A DNA stretch of 64,000 nucleotides, taken from a virus. A model generated the notes under the pieces. That model saw nothing but the letters and a program-made list of their open reading frames with translations. It was not told the origin of the DNA and made no database searches. Position numbers and translations under genes: made by a program. Location: IMG/VR virus record IMGVR_UViG_3300038468_000190, positions 1 to 64,000 of that record. One strand, written 5' to 3'. Below are positions 8,047 to 17,159 of this stretch, piece after piece; positions within the stretch are counted from its first letter, which is position 1, and the number at the start of each line of letters is the position of its first letter.

Positions 8047-8958
8047 TCACCTGGGTCCTCCCCCGAGAGATCCTGGGCCGCCGCTCGCATTCGAGAGGGG
8101 CTTCATGCACTCCATCATCGTGTTGAGCCAGAGCTCCGGCATCAGCATGCCCGCGATGTCGTACTCGATGAAGGCGATCGGGCTCGGCACCGGACGAAAG
8201 ACCACGCAGCGCACCTGAAACGTCGCCCCGGGCCGCACGATCAGCGTGAACGGCACGCCGAGCGGTCCGTAGCGCCGAGGCCTTTGGGGCTGGAGCTGGT
8301 CGCCGGCGCCCGCGGCGGCGGCAAAGCTCGTTGCCGCCGCGAGATTGAAGCGGGAGTTATTCTGCAGGCCGAAGGCGCTCGCGAGGGCGGGCGGAAGCTC
8401 GGAGATACCGCCGATGGGCGGCGTGAAGGCTTCCTGAAACGTCTGAATCGGCACCGGATCGAGCTGGTAGGTGAGATTTGCGAGCTGCCGCTGATCGACC
8501 GTGGGAAGGAACCCCATGATCGAGCTGAAGCGCTGCGACTCGACCGGTACCGTGTCTCCCGGATCGATCCCGCTGAAACGAAAGACGTTCGCGCGAAGAT
8601 CGATGAGCAAAAGACAGAACGTGTCCGGCACCCGGAAGGCCCCGAGCTCGAACGTGAACGGATTCGATGGGCTCACCGACGGAAGGAACATCCCCTCCTC
8701 CGGCAGCCGCCTGTACAAGAACTCGAACGGCGTCACTTCCGGATGGACGAGGAGCGTGTTCAGGGCGCCGCCCGCGAGCTGGACGCGCTGCGCGCCGCAG
8801 CCCGGACTCATGTGCGCCCCGGGATCCATCGGCCCTGGAGGCAAGCCCGGCTCCTGCCACGGGTCGAGGACAGGCGCGGGCGAGCTCCTCGGCGGCAACA
8901 CCTCGGGGAGCCCCAGGCTTCTGACCTGCCGAGTACTGAGAACGGGTTTGATCGCCAA
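8047..8958 (-). CDS. Beta-rich capsid-associated candidate
   Basis: 303 residues, no membrane segment. After a Pro-rich leader (about 1-50) come strand-rich segments (FTFELGAFRVPDTFCLLLIDL; GPLGVPFTLIVRPGATFQVRCVV) typical of jelly-roll-like virion proteins, although no family is recognised. It is the first of three consecutive soluble beta-rich genes (to 10875) in a block otherwise made of membrane proteins. Penton, minor capsid or one of two major capsid proteins is possible. Confidence 0.5.
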   Translation of the reverse strand: MAIKPVLSTRQVRSLGLPEVLPPRSSPAPVLDPWQEPGLPPGPMDPGAHMSPGCGAQRVQLAGGALNTLLVHPEVTPFEFLYRRLPEEGMFLPSVSPSNPFTFELGAFRVPDTFCLLLIDLRANVFRFSGIDPGDTVPVESQRFSSIMGFLPTVDQRQLANLTYQLDPVPIQTFQEAFTPPIGGISELPPALASAFGLQNNSRFNLAAATSFAAAAGAGDQLQPQRPRRYGPLGVPFTLIVRPGATFQVRCVVFRPVPSPIAFIEYDIAGMLMPELWLNTMMECMKPLSNASGGPGSLGGGPR

Positions 8959-8966
8959 CCGCGCTC

Positions 8967-9962
8967 CTACGTCATCCGCACCGGCCCCGGCGGCTGCACG
9001 ATCTTGATGCCGTGCATGCCCACGATGAGGATCGCGTCGGGCAGGCGCGTAATAGGATCGGTCGTCGCATCGGGATCGAGCTCGTCGTTGATGCCCTCGT
9101 GCACGTCGTACTGACTCGACAGGAACGGAAAGAGGCCGCCCGCAGCGTAACCCGAGAGGTTTCCCGCGGGGGGGTTACTCACGTGGGTCGGCGTCACCTT
9201 CCACTGAATCGTCTCACCGCGCTCGAAGAAGTCCAAGGCTCCGAGCTGGAAGGCGCTGTTGATGCTCTCCGAGTAGAAGGCGCTCGGAATGCCGCCCTCG
9301 GTGTTGTCGCGCGGGTATCCGGCGCCTTGGTTCAGCATCTGGATGAGGAAGTCGCCTTCCATCGACCGGAAGCCGGACATGTTCGAGGGGGAGGCGACGA
9401 TGGGAGCGCCCGTGCCCGGAGGGGCGATGCCCGCCGTTGGTTGGAAAACGCCCGCGCCGGCGTCGTTCAAGTCCCACGCCGAGTGCATCGGACGAAACCG
9501 ACCGAAGGAGCGACCCTGAAAGACCGCCTGCTCCTGCGTCACGGGATCGACGCGCCGAAACTGAAAGGCCGACTGGAGCGTCGCGTAGCGCGCGACGCCG
9601 ACGAAGGGGCCGTCCTGCGAGACGCTCTTCGTGCCCTGGGCCTGCGAAATCGAATTCGAAGCGATCGGGATCGACACGACGAAGTCGAAGGGGATCCTCC
9701 GACCTGGAATCGATTCGATATAGCGCACGCGCTCGTCGACACCGACCGATCCCGAGCCGTAGCCGCCACCGCGAGCCGACTGGATCTTCTCGAGCGCGTC
9801 GGCGAGCGCTTGCATCTCTCGCTGGTGTCGCTCGTTCTCTTGCTTGACCTGGGCGACGCCGCCCTGCGCGCCCGTAACGGCGCTCTTCATTTCCCTGAGC
9901 TCTCGGGCGAGGTAGCCGACGCCCTGCTGGAGCTCGCCGATGATCCGTCCAAAATCAGCCAT
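8967..9962 (-). CDS. Major capsid candidate with N-terminal coiled coil
   Basis: 331 residues. Residues 1-70 are a coiled coil (LREMKSAVTGAQ, VKQENERHQREMQALADALE), followed by a Gly-rich hinge and a beta-rich domain (about 80-331). A good GGAGG ribosome site precedes ATG 9962. It sits after a strong hairpin that separates it from the gene at 10072-10875. High expression signals and position make it a capsid candidate. Sequence alone does not show the fold. Confidence 0.5.
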   Translation of the reverse strand: MADFGRIIGELQQGVGYLARELREMKSAVTGAQGGVAQVKQENERHQREMQALADALEKIQSARGGGYGSGSVGVDERVRYIESIPGRRIPFDFVVSIPIASNSISQAQGTKSVSQDGPFVGVARYATLQSAFQFRRVDPVTQEQAVFQGRSFGRFRPMHSAWDLNDAGAGVFQPTAGIAPPGTGAPIVASPSNMSGFRSMEGDFLIQMLNQGAGYPRDNTEGGIPSAFYSESINSAFQLGALDFFERGETIQWKVTPTHVSNPPAGNLSGYAAGGLFPFLSSQYDVHEGINDELDPDATTDPITRLPDAILIVGMHGIKIVQPPGPVRMT

Positions 9963-9988
9963 CTTGAAAGTGCCTCCGTGAGGAGTAC

Positions 9989-10024
9989 CGGACGGCGCGG
10001 GCCTTTCGAGCGCCGCGCCGTCCG
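9989..10024 (-). terminator. 12-bp GC stem-loop between capsid candidates
   Basis: Arms 9989-10000 and 10013-10024 are perfectly complementary, with a 12-nt loop. There is no U-run on the minus strand, so this is more likely an mRNA-stabilising or attenuating hairpin than a classical intrinsic terminator. A second GC-rich inverted repeat (CCCGGG copies) lies at about 10046-10066. Confidence 0.5.
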
Positions 10025-10071
10025 TGCCTTACCGGGGAAGAGAGCCCGGGCCCCGGCGACCCGGGGAGCGA

Positions 10072-10875
10072 CTACTGGACGTCGCGAGCGAAAAGTCCAT
10101 CGAACGTGAACTGGATCACCTTGTTCACGCCGTCGGGCGTATTCAAATTCGATTGGAGCGACAGCATGTTCCGGCCGTTGCCGGTGACCGTCGTGCCAGC
10201 GATCTGACCGTTGCCGCCGTCGGGCAGCGGGTTGATCTCCGCCACGCATTTGACGTTCTGCCGGGGAGGCAGAAGGATCGCGCGCGCGAGCCGGAGAATC
10301 GCCGTGTGGTCCGGCGTCCCGTTGTCGAAGTGGATGAGGTCCGACGAGCCGCCGAGGTCGCCCCAGAGGCCGCCGCCGTCCGGGAAGTACTTCGTCGGCA
10401 TGTTCGTGATGGAGAACTTTTCTCCGGTACCATAGCTCCAGTGCAGCTGCTCTTCAGCTTGCCAATAAAGCCTGTATACGTCCTCCGTCGAGCCGGGGTA
10501 GTTGAACGCGCCCGGGCCGGCGATAGCGCCGTTCGGGTCGGCTCCGCCCTGCGAGAAGAACGCCGCCGCTCCCGCCTGGGAGAAGTCGCCGTTGTTCTTG
10601 ATCGCGCCGTTCGCGAAGCCCGTCGCCCGGATCTGCGGATTGCGGAACCACACGAACACGCGAAGCGCGAGCGTCACGTGGCTCTGGTCGGACGGCAGCG
10701 TCGACCCGTTCTGCAGGTTCGTCAGGGCGTTGATGTCGTCCTGGCGCGCGGCATTCGTGAAGAGCGCCGTGCGTTGATTGACCTGCTGGGTGTTGCCGCC
10801 GAGACCGGCGGTGCGGACGAGCGTGTCGTAGAAGGGCTGATGCACACGCTCTCTCACGTTCGTGAGTTTTGCCAT
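10072..10875 (-). CDS. Second major capsid candidate
   Basis: 267 residues, soluble and beta-rich, with conserved-looking segments such as VTLALRVFVWFRNPQIRATG and RLARAILLPPRQNVKCVAEI. A strong AAAGGAA ribosome site lies about ten bases before ATG 10875, behind a 180-base leader. Two consecutive capsid-like genes with strong initiation signals recall viruses with two major capsid proteins. That is an analogy, not a homology call. Confidence 0.5.
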   Translation of the reverse strand: MAKLTNVRERVHQPFYDTLVRTAGLGGNTQQVNQRTALFTNAARQDDINALTNLQNGSTLPSDQSHVTLALRVFVWFRNPQIRATGFANGAIKNNGDFSQAGAAAFFSQGGADPNGAIAGPGAFNYPGSTEDVYRLYWQAEEQLHWSYGTGEKFSITNMPTKYFPDGGGLWGDLGGSSDLIHFDNGTPDHTAILRLARAILLPPRQNVKCVAEINPLPDGGNGQIAGTTVTGNGRNMLSLQSNLNTPDGVNKVIQFTFDGLFARDVQ

Positions 10876-11058
10876 GTTGTTGGTTTCCTTTGGAAACGGG
10901 TTAGTGACCCGGAAGATCCGTTTTTTGCAATTGGGTGTCGTCCCAGTTATTCCGCCGAGTCGGTTCTGACACCGCGGCCCCGGGGCTCGACGCGAGAGGA
11001 GAAGAGGGACCTCTCACGCCGTCCTACCGGGGCGCGGCGGGGCTAGTCGGAGACTTCG
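10876..11058 (-). promoter_or_regulatory. Long leader of the 10072-10875 gene
   Basis: 183 bases without a gene. It holds a CGGGT/ACCCG stem-loop (10897-10911), an A-run on the minus strand (about 10921-10926), a GCCCCGGGGC palindrome (10977-10986) and a bulged GAGAGG/CCTCTC stem near 10995-11020. No clear sigma-70 promoter was found. It likely acts as a structured 5' leader or partial terminator. Confidence 0.4.
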
Positions 11059-13539
11059 CTAGCCCGAAAGCACTCCGTTTCCGCCGGGGCCCTGGAGGAT
11101 CCCAGCCGGGAGCTCGCTCTCCGTATAGGCCGCGTCGGCACTCGTCGTGCCGGCCCAGAGCGGCCCACTCGGCACCCACTGGCTCTGCGTGCCGACCGTG
11201 TACTCGCTGAAGCCGCCGTCCGACGCCTTCGCTGCGAAGTACTCGCCCATGCCCGCAGCCGCCTGACGGTACCGGCCCATGCCGGCGGCCGCCTGACGGT
11301 AGCCCTGCCCCAAACCCGCCGCGCTCTCGGCGAGCGTGAGCGCGTCGTCGAGGTTCGCGTCGGGGCGGAGGCCGTCGTCGATGGGAAGATTTCCCATGTG
11401 GCTCTGCGACGGTTGCAGGGCGAGCGGGCCAGCCTTCTCGTAGTGCCCGACGCCTTCGACGCCGGGACCCGCGAAGTACTCACCCATACCGCTCTGCGCC
11501 GCGAAGTACTCGCCCATGCCGGCTGCGGCCTGCTGGAACTGTCCGACAGGTGCGTAGTGCGGCATGATCGAGGTCGCGTGACGAGCCACGCCGAGGCCGT
11601 GCATCGGCCGGCGCCGCCGCCCGCGGGTACCGCGTAGCGCGTAGGCCGCGCTATTCTGGTAGCCCTCGAGATAGGACAGGACCTCCGGCTGATTGGCCAC
11701 GGTGAGGATCGTGTGGACCAGGTTCTGGAAGAAGGAGAGCGCGATGCCGGCTCCGATGGAGTTACGGCTGTCCGGCTTCATCGGCACCTTGGACAGGAGC
11801 GCGATGCCCGCGAGACCGAGGAGGCCTCCCGCGATCGGCTTCTGCCAGGTTCCGATGATCGAGGGCTTTCCGTCCGCGGTCATCGTCGCCATGCCGGCGA
11901 CGGTGATCTGGCCACTGGTTGCGTCGGTCTTCGTCAGCATCCGGAGCGCGAACCCCGTCAATGCCTTGTGACCGAAGAAACCCGTGAGCGCGAAAAACCC
12001 CGTCTTCGCGAGCGTCTGGAGGTCGCTCATGAAGGCGTTGCGCCGGTAGCTCCGGCGGCGGCGGTTATCGCGCATCCGGCGGCGTCCGTGACGGCGGCGG
12101 CGCCGATTTTCGGCGTACCGGCGGCGGCTCCGACGGCGGCGTCGGCGCGGATTCTCCTCGTAGTGGCGGCGGCGGTTTTTCGCGAGGTAGAGGCCTCGCC
12201 GCAAACGACGGACCTTCCTCCGACCGATCCTCCGCGGATGACGGGCAGTCGAGCGACGACGACGCTTGTGCGACCGGCGACGCGAATGCGACCGGCGCTT
12301 TCGCGCATGCGCCTTACGCCGACGGCTCGAGCGACGACGACGAGCAGGCGACGCCTTTCTCTTGCGACGCCGGCGCGCGACGCGCGCGTGCGAGCGGCGC
12401 CGTCCATGACGACGCACCCTACGAACCTTCCGGCGTCCCGCACGGCGGGAACGCTTGTGCCCTTTTCGCTTCCTTCGTCTTGCCACTTTTCTTGCTCCCG
12501 CGTTCGGGGTGAACGCATCACCGCTCCGCTCGACGCGAGCGGCAGCACGTTTACGACGCTGTGCGATCCGTTCCCGAGCGCGCCCGTAACGAGAGGACGT
12601 CTTGTAGTCCTTCGCACTGACGGCGCCGGCAATGGCCCACTGCGGAATCCTGCGGCGTTTGCCGCGCTTGGCCTTGTACGCGTACGTGTAGCGACGCCGG
12701 CCCGAGCGCGGATCGGTTGCCCGGATCCTCCGGTACGGCCCGTACGCCACGCGCACGCGATGAGTCTTGCCGCGACGAGCGCGCACCTTTCGGTACTGCT
12801 TCGGAAAGCTCGCTCGGCGCTTTCGCCTGCGGATCGCGGCCCGGCGCTCGGGCGTCATCTTCGCCCGGCGTGCCGCGGCGCGTGCCCGGCGCTTCTGTGC
12901 TGCGGCGGCGCGGCGGGCCCGGCGAGCGGCGCTCGCCTGTTTCCGCTTTTCGGCCATGCTCGATCGGCGAGCCTTTCGCTTAGCGGCCGCCGCGGCGCGC
13001 TTGGCCTTTCGCTTCTGAGCCGCCTCGCGGCGCCGCTGAGCCTTCTTGCCGTAGATGCGCTCGTGCCCCGAGCGGTACGACGGGCTCGCTACTTGAGCCG
13101 GGCCTTCGTTTCGGCGCATCCGGCGGCGGCTCTTCGGAAACTTCCGAGAGGCGCTTCGCATCGCCGCTGCCTTCGAGAGGCCGCGACGGCGCGCTGCCTG
13201 AAACGCCGCGAGGCGTTTGCCCGCCCGGCGGCGGGCGGCGTTCGAGGTCATGCGACCACTGTTCTTGTTCATGCGGCGCACGAACTTCGCCCGGTGCACT
13301 TTGTGTCCCATGCTTCGGTTCTCCATGAGCCGGCGAGCGCGTCGGAGTCTCTCTGCACGGGATTTCCCCGCGCTCCGCGCGCGTGCCGAATACGCCCCAC
13401 GGCCGTTGACCGCCGAGAGCGTCGTCACGCCCATCGGGTTAGGCCGATAGCCGCGCGGACGCTTTGCCACGCGATATGAGCCGACGTCCGCTTCCCGTAT
13501 TGGAAACGCTCGACCGTATGCTCTGTGCCTTCCTGCCAC
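11059..13539 (-). CDS. Arg/Lys-rich nucleic-acid-binding and membrane protein
   Basis: 826 residues from GTG 13539. Residues 1-490 are extremely basic (runs such as RRRKRRASFPKQ, HKRRRRSTARHP, YEENPRRRRRR), protamine/histone-like and suited to DNA condensation. Residues 495-620 hold hydrophobic segments (TGFFALTGFFGHKALTGF; GGLLGLAGIALLSKV) that could span a membrane. Residues 650-780 carry repeated AAAGMGEYFAA and AAGMGRYRQ units shared with the gene at 4041-4547. One chain could therefore link packaged DNA, virion membrane and the GMGEYF partner. Internal starts are possible. Confidence 0.65.
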   Translation of the reverse strand: MAGRHRAYGRAFPIREADVGSYRVAKRPRGYRPNPMGVTTLSAVNGRGAYSARARSAGKSRAERLRRARRLMENRSMGHKVHRAKFVRRMNKNSGRMTSNAARRRAGKRLAAFQAARRRGLSKAAAMRSASRKFPKSRRRMRRNEGPAQVASPSYRSGHERIYGKKAQRRREAAQKRKAKRAAAAAKRKARRSSMAEKRKQASAARRARRAAAAQKRRARAAARRAKMTPERRAAIRRRKRRASFPKQYRKVRARRGKTHRVRVAYGPYRRIRATDPRSGRRRYTYAYKAKRGKRRRIPQWAIAGAVSAKDYKTSSRYGRARERIAQRRKRAAARVERSGDAFTPNAGARKVARRRKRKGHKRSRRAGRRKVRRVRRHGRRRSHARVARRRRKRKASPARRRRSSRRRKAHARKRRSHSRRRSHKRRRRSTARHPRRIGRRKVRRLRRGLYLAKNRRRHYEENPRRRRRRSRRRYAENRRRRRHGRRRMRDNRRRRSYRRNAFMSDLQTLAKTGFFALTGFFGHKALTGFALRMLTKTDATSGQITVAGMATMTADGKPSIIGTWQKPIAGGLLGLAGIALLSKVPMKPDSRNSIGAGIALSFFQNLVHTILTVANQPEVLSYLEGYQNSAAYALRGTRGRRRRPMHGLGVARHATSIMPHYAPVGQFQQAAAGMGEYFAAQSGMGEYFAGPGVEGVGHYEKAGPLALQPSQSHMGNLPIDDGLRPDANLDDALTLAESAAGLGQGYRQAAAGMGRYRQAAAGMGEYFAAKASDGGFSEYTVGTQSQWVPSGPLWAGTTSADAAYTESELPAGILQGPGGNGVLSG

Positions 13540-13601
13540 GTCCTACTCGCAAACCACTACGGGCTGCGAGGCGTCGGGAAGGCGCCCGCTAACTAAAGAG
13601 G

Positions 13602-13630
13602 AGCCTACCCGGGGCGGAGGGCCACGTCAA
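13602..13630 (-). promoter_or_regulatory. Possible promoter upstream of the Arg-rich gene
   Basis: On the minus strand, TTGACG (13625-13630) and TAGGCT (13602-13607) are separated by 17 bases, in the 111-base gap before the GTG at 13539. The -10 match is weak. Confidence 0.3.
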
Positions 13631-13650
13631 CAAGGCCGCTCCTCGCCGGA

Positions 13651-14013
13651 CTAGCGGCGGTGACGAGACAGCGCAAATCCAGCCAAAAACGCGACCGCGC
13701 CGATGGCGGCGAGCCGGACGCCGAGCCCCGGTTTGGGCTCGAGAGCCGCGCGGGCCTTCTTCCTAAAGCACTCGACCGGATCCCACGAGGGTTTCGCCCG
13801 CGGATCGCAATCGTCGACCCATCGCTCGATGTCGCGCGACGTGTAGCCCGCCTGCTCGTACGGCGTCGCGAGCGCAAAGAGCGCTTGTCCCTTCGGTACT
13901 TTCTTCGGATCGACATGTGCTTCTTGAAGGAGCACCGCCACGTAGGCGAGCTTGCGCGCGGCGCGGCCGGCGTTCCAGGCTGTCTCTTTGATGACGGGAG
14001 GTCCGGCCATCAT
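13651..14013 (-). CDS. Small protein with C-terminal TM
   Basis: 120 residues. ATG 14013 or 14010 overlaps the upstream stop. PPVIKETAW at the N-terminus repeats the PPVIKE element of the gene at 6869-7129. A helical soluble domain has two cysteines (DDCDP, VECFRKK). A membrane segment at about 97-115 ends SRHRR. Unrecognised. Confidence 0.6.
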   Translation of the reverse strand: MMAGPPVIKETAWNAGRAARKLAYVAVLLQEAHVDPKKVPKGQALFALATPYEQAGYTSRDIERWVDDCDPRAKPSWDPVECFRKKARAALEPKPGLGVRLAAIGAVAFLAGFALSRHRR

Positions 14014-15071
14014 CGCCTCCAGAACACGAATAGCCCGAGCGCCGCGACGGCGCCGAGAGCGGCGAACATCTTGGCGCGGTTATCACGAAGCGCGAGCTTC
14101 GCTTCTCCGAGCGCAATGTTCATTTGCTCGCGAAAACAATTCGGATCGAGATTGCACCCATCGAACCAATCGAGGACCTCCGACGAGCTAATCCCGATCG
14201 AGCCGAGCGCGTTCATGATCGAGAGGTCCGTGGACTTGTCGGAAAGGCCGAGCGCCATCGTGAGCGCCCGCCGTGCGCCGCCGAGCGCTTCGAGGTATGC
14301 CGCGATCTCCGTGAACTCCTGCTTCTTTTGCTGATCGGCGGCGCCCTCGCCGCTCTGGATCATCTTTCTCCGGATCTCTTTTTCGACTTCAGCCTTCGTC
14401 GGCGGCGGCGACGGCGTCCCGCCCGGCACTTGCACCGAGGCGCGCGGATCGCCCGGAGCCGGCGGCGACGCCGAAAACACCGTGCGCGCGTAGGCAGGAC
14501 CCGGACCAATCGACGCCTTGCAGATCGGAGAGGCGAGACACGCCTGGACGTGTCCGTCCGGCCCCGTCGGCAGCACGAACGACTTCTGACACCATCCGGT
14601 CTTCGAGACGTTCTCGGGCACCGCAAGATCGGTGAGCGACGCCCACTGGCGAAAGGAGTCTTCGAATTGCATCTCGCACGCCGACGGATCACCGCCGTGG
14701 CGCATCGCGAGCACGATCTCGTCGACGACGCGCACGGCCGCCTGCCGGAGCGACATCCTGGACGGGTTCGGGCGCGTGCGTTCTCGGTCGACGATCGTCG
14801 CAACCACGGCGGCGGCGAGGATCCGAGCCGTTTGCTCCCGCGGCCCGAATACCGCCGCAATGTCCGGGGCGGCCGGAGTCCCGGCGATCTCCTGACCGCA
14901 GAGCTCGATCTCGGAGGCAGCGCCCGACAGGAGCCCGGTCACGACATCCTGAGCGACCTTCTCGAGCGCCGCGTAGCCGCCGCTTTTCGGCGCAAGGTAG
15001 TCGAGACCGCCGGGATCGATCTCGCAGCTCAAGCCCTCGAACATGCTGCCGCCTAGACCCGAGTAGCTCAC
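14010..15071 (-). CDS. Helical membrane-anchored protein
   Basis: 353 residues, starting MSYSGLGGSM (a GLG motif at the N-terminus). The soluble part is helix-rich with scattered cysteines, a Pro-rich hinge near 215-228 and a charged coiled segment (KAEVEKEIRRKM). The last 20 residues are a membrane segment ending FWRR. ATGA coupling with both neighbours. No family recognised. Confidence 0.6.
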   Translation of the reverse strand: MSYSGLGGSMFEGLSCEIDPGGLDYLAPKSGGYAALEKVAQDVVTGLLSGAASEIELCGQEIAGTPAAPDIAAVFGPREQTARILAAAVVATIVDRERTRPNPSRMSLRQAAVRVVDEIVLAMRHGGDPSACEMQFEDSFRQWASLTDLAVPENVSKTGWCQKSFVLPTGPDGHVQACLASPICKASIGPGPAYARTVFSASPPAPGDPRASVQVPGGTPSPPPTKAEVEKEIRRKMIQSGEGAADQQKKQEFTEIAAYLEALGGARRALTMALGLSDKSTDLSIMNALGSIGISSSEVLDWFDGCNLDPNCFREQMNIALGEAKLALRDNRAKMFAALGAVAALGLFVFWRR

Positions 15072-15229
15072 CGGCTCCCCCTCCAGACGAGATACGCCGC
15101 GCCGAAGAAGAGCGTCGCTCCGAGGACGCCGATGACGGTCGGCTTCACCTCCGCCCGCTCGATCTTCTCGAGCTCGGCCACGATGGCCTCGATCGCCGAT
15201 TTCTGTGAGCTCTGTCCGGGCGCGGCCAT
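15068..15229 (-). CDS. 53-residue helix-TM protein
   Basis: Starts MAAPGQSSQK at ATG 15229, four bases after the upstream TAA. An amphipathic acidic helix (AIVAELEKIERAEVK) is followed by a membrane segment at about 31-49 and WRGSR. Too short for routine ORF calling, but coupled by overlap to its downstream neighbour. Confidence 0.6.
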   Translation of the reverse strand: MAAPGQSSQKSAIEAIVAELEKIERAEVKPTVIGVLGATLFFGAAYLVWRGSR

Positions 15230-15233
15230 GGGC

Positions 15234-17159
15234 TTAGCGCATTCTACCAAGGGTCACGCCCAAAAGCGCTGCGCCTCCGGCCGTGAGAAGCCCGTAGTTC
15301 AAGAGGTCGGCTTTTCTCCGGCCGCGCTTTTTCGCCTCGAGCGCTGCGTGGCGGAGCCCCGCCGCACGAGCCGCCACGGCCCGAGCCGCCGCGCGCTTTT
15401 GTGCCGCGCTCGCGACCTCCCACTTCACCTCTGCCGCCTGCTCCATGTGGTATCTGATGCCGTACTCGGTCACGGCGGCGCTCACCGTGCGCGTGATGTC
15501 GCGTTCGACGAGCGCGACAGCCGCCGCCGCCTGCTCGAGCGACTTGAACATGTACGCCGCCCACGCCGGAGCCGGGCACGGGCCTACGGCCGTCCCGAAG
15601 TTCACGGTGCCCACATGCCCGACGAGCGTCGTCAGATACTCGTAGTCCGAGTGCACGATCTCTTCCCAGCGCTGGACGTTCCAGCTCTTGAGCTCCGTCG
15701 GCTTGTAGGTCGACGGCTCGACCCATTGATCGGGCCTGCCGCGCATCGCGAAGAAGACCTGGTTCGGCGAGACGTAGCGACGAGCTCCCCAGAAGGCGAG
15801 CGCGCTCGGCGCGTCGCATCCGGGAGGCCTCTTCGAAATAGCGGGCACGCGTTTCAGCGCTTCCGGGCTGAGCGCGAACGCATCTCGCGTAACGATCTGA
15901 TCGGAAGAGACGGTTAGGTAGGGGCAGCCCAAGGGCTCGGCGCACGAGCGGCTCATCTGATACGGGTACGTGCGGTACTTCGGGGCTTTCCCCTTTTTTA
16001 CTTCGGACGGGTTCGAGATGATGGGACTGCCAGCGCCGTCTCGGATGACGTCGAGCGTCGTCTCTCCGAAGATTCGAATGCCCTGGTCTCTGGTGCACAC
16101 GCCCCGCGGCGTCAGCCAGTCCTGATTCTGGCGAATGGAAGCGCTAAGCGTATCGTTGATCGATTGCCAGTAGTGCTGGTACTCGAGCCAGAGAGCGACC
16201 GAGAGGGCCTCACACTGTTGACTTGCCGTAGCCGCCGCCGCCGCCGCCGTGTCCTGCGCCGCTTTGAGCTTGTCCGAGTCGGTCGGTCCCCAGCCGAATG
16301 CCTCCACGACGCCCGCGACGAGAAGCTGTGAGAGGAGTGCGCCGATCGGAGCCGGGAGCCCGAACGCCTGCCCGATCACTGCACCGACGAAGCCGGCGGC
16401 GCCGATGACGATGCCCTTACCCTCTTCGCTCGTCACACGCCCGTCGGCGAGCGCATCGAACGTCGTCTCGAAGAGATCGAAGGGGATGCCAGGAGCAAAC
16501 TGCGCGACTCCCGCTCGCGCGCAAGCGGAGATGAAGCTACTGACGTCGCTAGCGTCCACGATCGGGACCCCGAACGACGATAGAAACGACGTCCCGAGAT
16601 GCACCGCCCAGAAGACGGCCTGCTCGGGCGTGTCGGGAAAGCCCGTGACGAGCTCGCTAGCCGCAATGAACTCCGGCGGGAGCCCGATCTCGGCCGTGTT
16701 CGCGATGACGAATGCCCGCGCCATCCGGACGCCGCTCGCGCCGTCGACCGGGAAACCGTTCGTGGCGGCGTAGCGCTTCACCCACTCTTCGATCGCCCCT
16801 TCGGTCATCGGCGAAAAGAGCGACGGGACGACCTTCGTCGCTCCCGAGAGCTTGTCCTCGAACACCTTGGCGCCGCGACTGATACCGTCCTGCATCTCCT
16901 TGGACGCGAAGACCGACGCTTGCTGCTTCGCCCAGGGACCGATCTCCGAAGAAACCGTCGGCACCCAGGGCGGCGCGCCAGACGTCTGCTGGTATCGAGC
17001 CCGCGCGCTCGCTGCCTCACCTACCGGAATGAACCCCCGCGCGTGATCGTCGAGACTACCGGAGGTGCCGGCGTCCGGAGGCAGCGGCAGGCGGGACGGT
17101 AGAGCGCCTAGCGCCCGACCGGGCAGCCACAGGCCCGACGCCGTACGAGAATACGTCAC
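15234..17159 (-). CDS. Large virion-type membrane protein
   Basis: 641 residues. After a disordered N-terminus come helical domains. A long hydrophobic Gly/Ala stretch (about 240-290, GAAGFVGAVIGQAFGLPAPIG) could insert in a membrane. A Cys-bearing middle (CTRDQG, CAEPLGCPY) follows, then a basic helix and a C-terminal membrane segment ending GRMR. A DGRVTSEEGK loop near 235 is EF-hand-like but lacks full spacing. A penetration or membrane-structuring role is possible. Unrecognised. Confidence 0.6.
   Translation of the reverse strand: MTYSRTASGLWLPGRALGALPSRLPLPPDAGTSGSLDDHARGFIPVGEAASARARYQQTSGAPPWVPTVSSEIGPWAKQQASVFASKEMQDGISRGAKVFEDKLSGATKVVPSLFSPMTEGAIEEWVKRYAATNGFPVDGASGVRMARAFVIANTAEIGLPPEFIAASELVTGFPDTPEQAVFWAVHLGTSFLSSFGVPIVDASDVSSFISACARAGVAQFAPGIPFDLFETTFDALADGRVTSEEGKGIVIGAAGFVGAVIGQAFGLPAPIGALLSQLLVAGVVEAFGWGPTDSDKLKAAQDTAAAAAATASQQCEALSVALWLEYQHYWQSINDTLSASIRQNQDWLTPRGVCTRDQGIRIFGETTLDVIRDGAGSPIISNPSEVKKGKAPKYRTYPYQMSRSCAEPLGCPYLTVSSDQIVTRDAFALSPEALKRVPAISKRPPGCDAPSALAFWGARRYVSPNQVFFAMRGRPDQWVEPSTYKPTELKSWNVQRWEEIVHSDYEYLTTLVGHVGTVNFGTAVGPCPAPAWAAYMFKSLEQAAAAVALVERDITRTVSAAVTEYGIRYHMEQAAEVKWEVASAAQKRAAARAVAARAAGLRHAALEAKKRGRRKADLLNYGLLTAGGAALLGVTLGRMR

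Noticed and set aside
7898-8110. 70-codon minus-strand ORF spanning the folded element
   Set aside because: It starts inside the 8047-8958 gene in another frame, has no ribosome site and its sequence is dictated by the inverted repeat.
11713-13479. Plus-strand 588-codon ORF opposite the Arg-rich gene
   Set aside because: Low-complexity Ala/Arg/Ser sequence produced by the complement of Arg/Lys codons, no coupled start, opposite to the operon.
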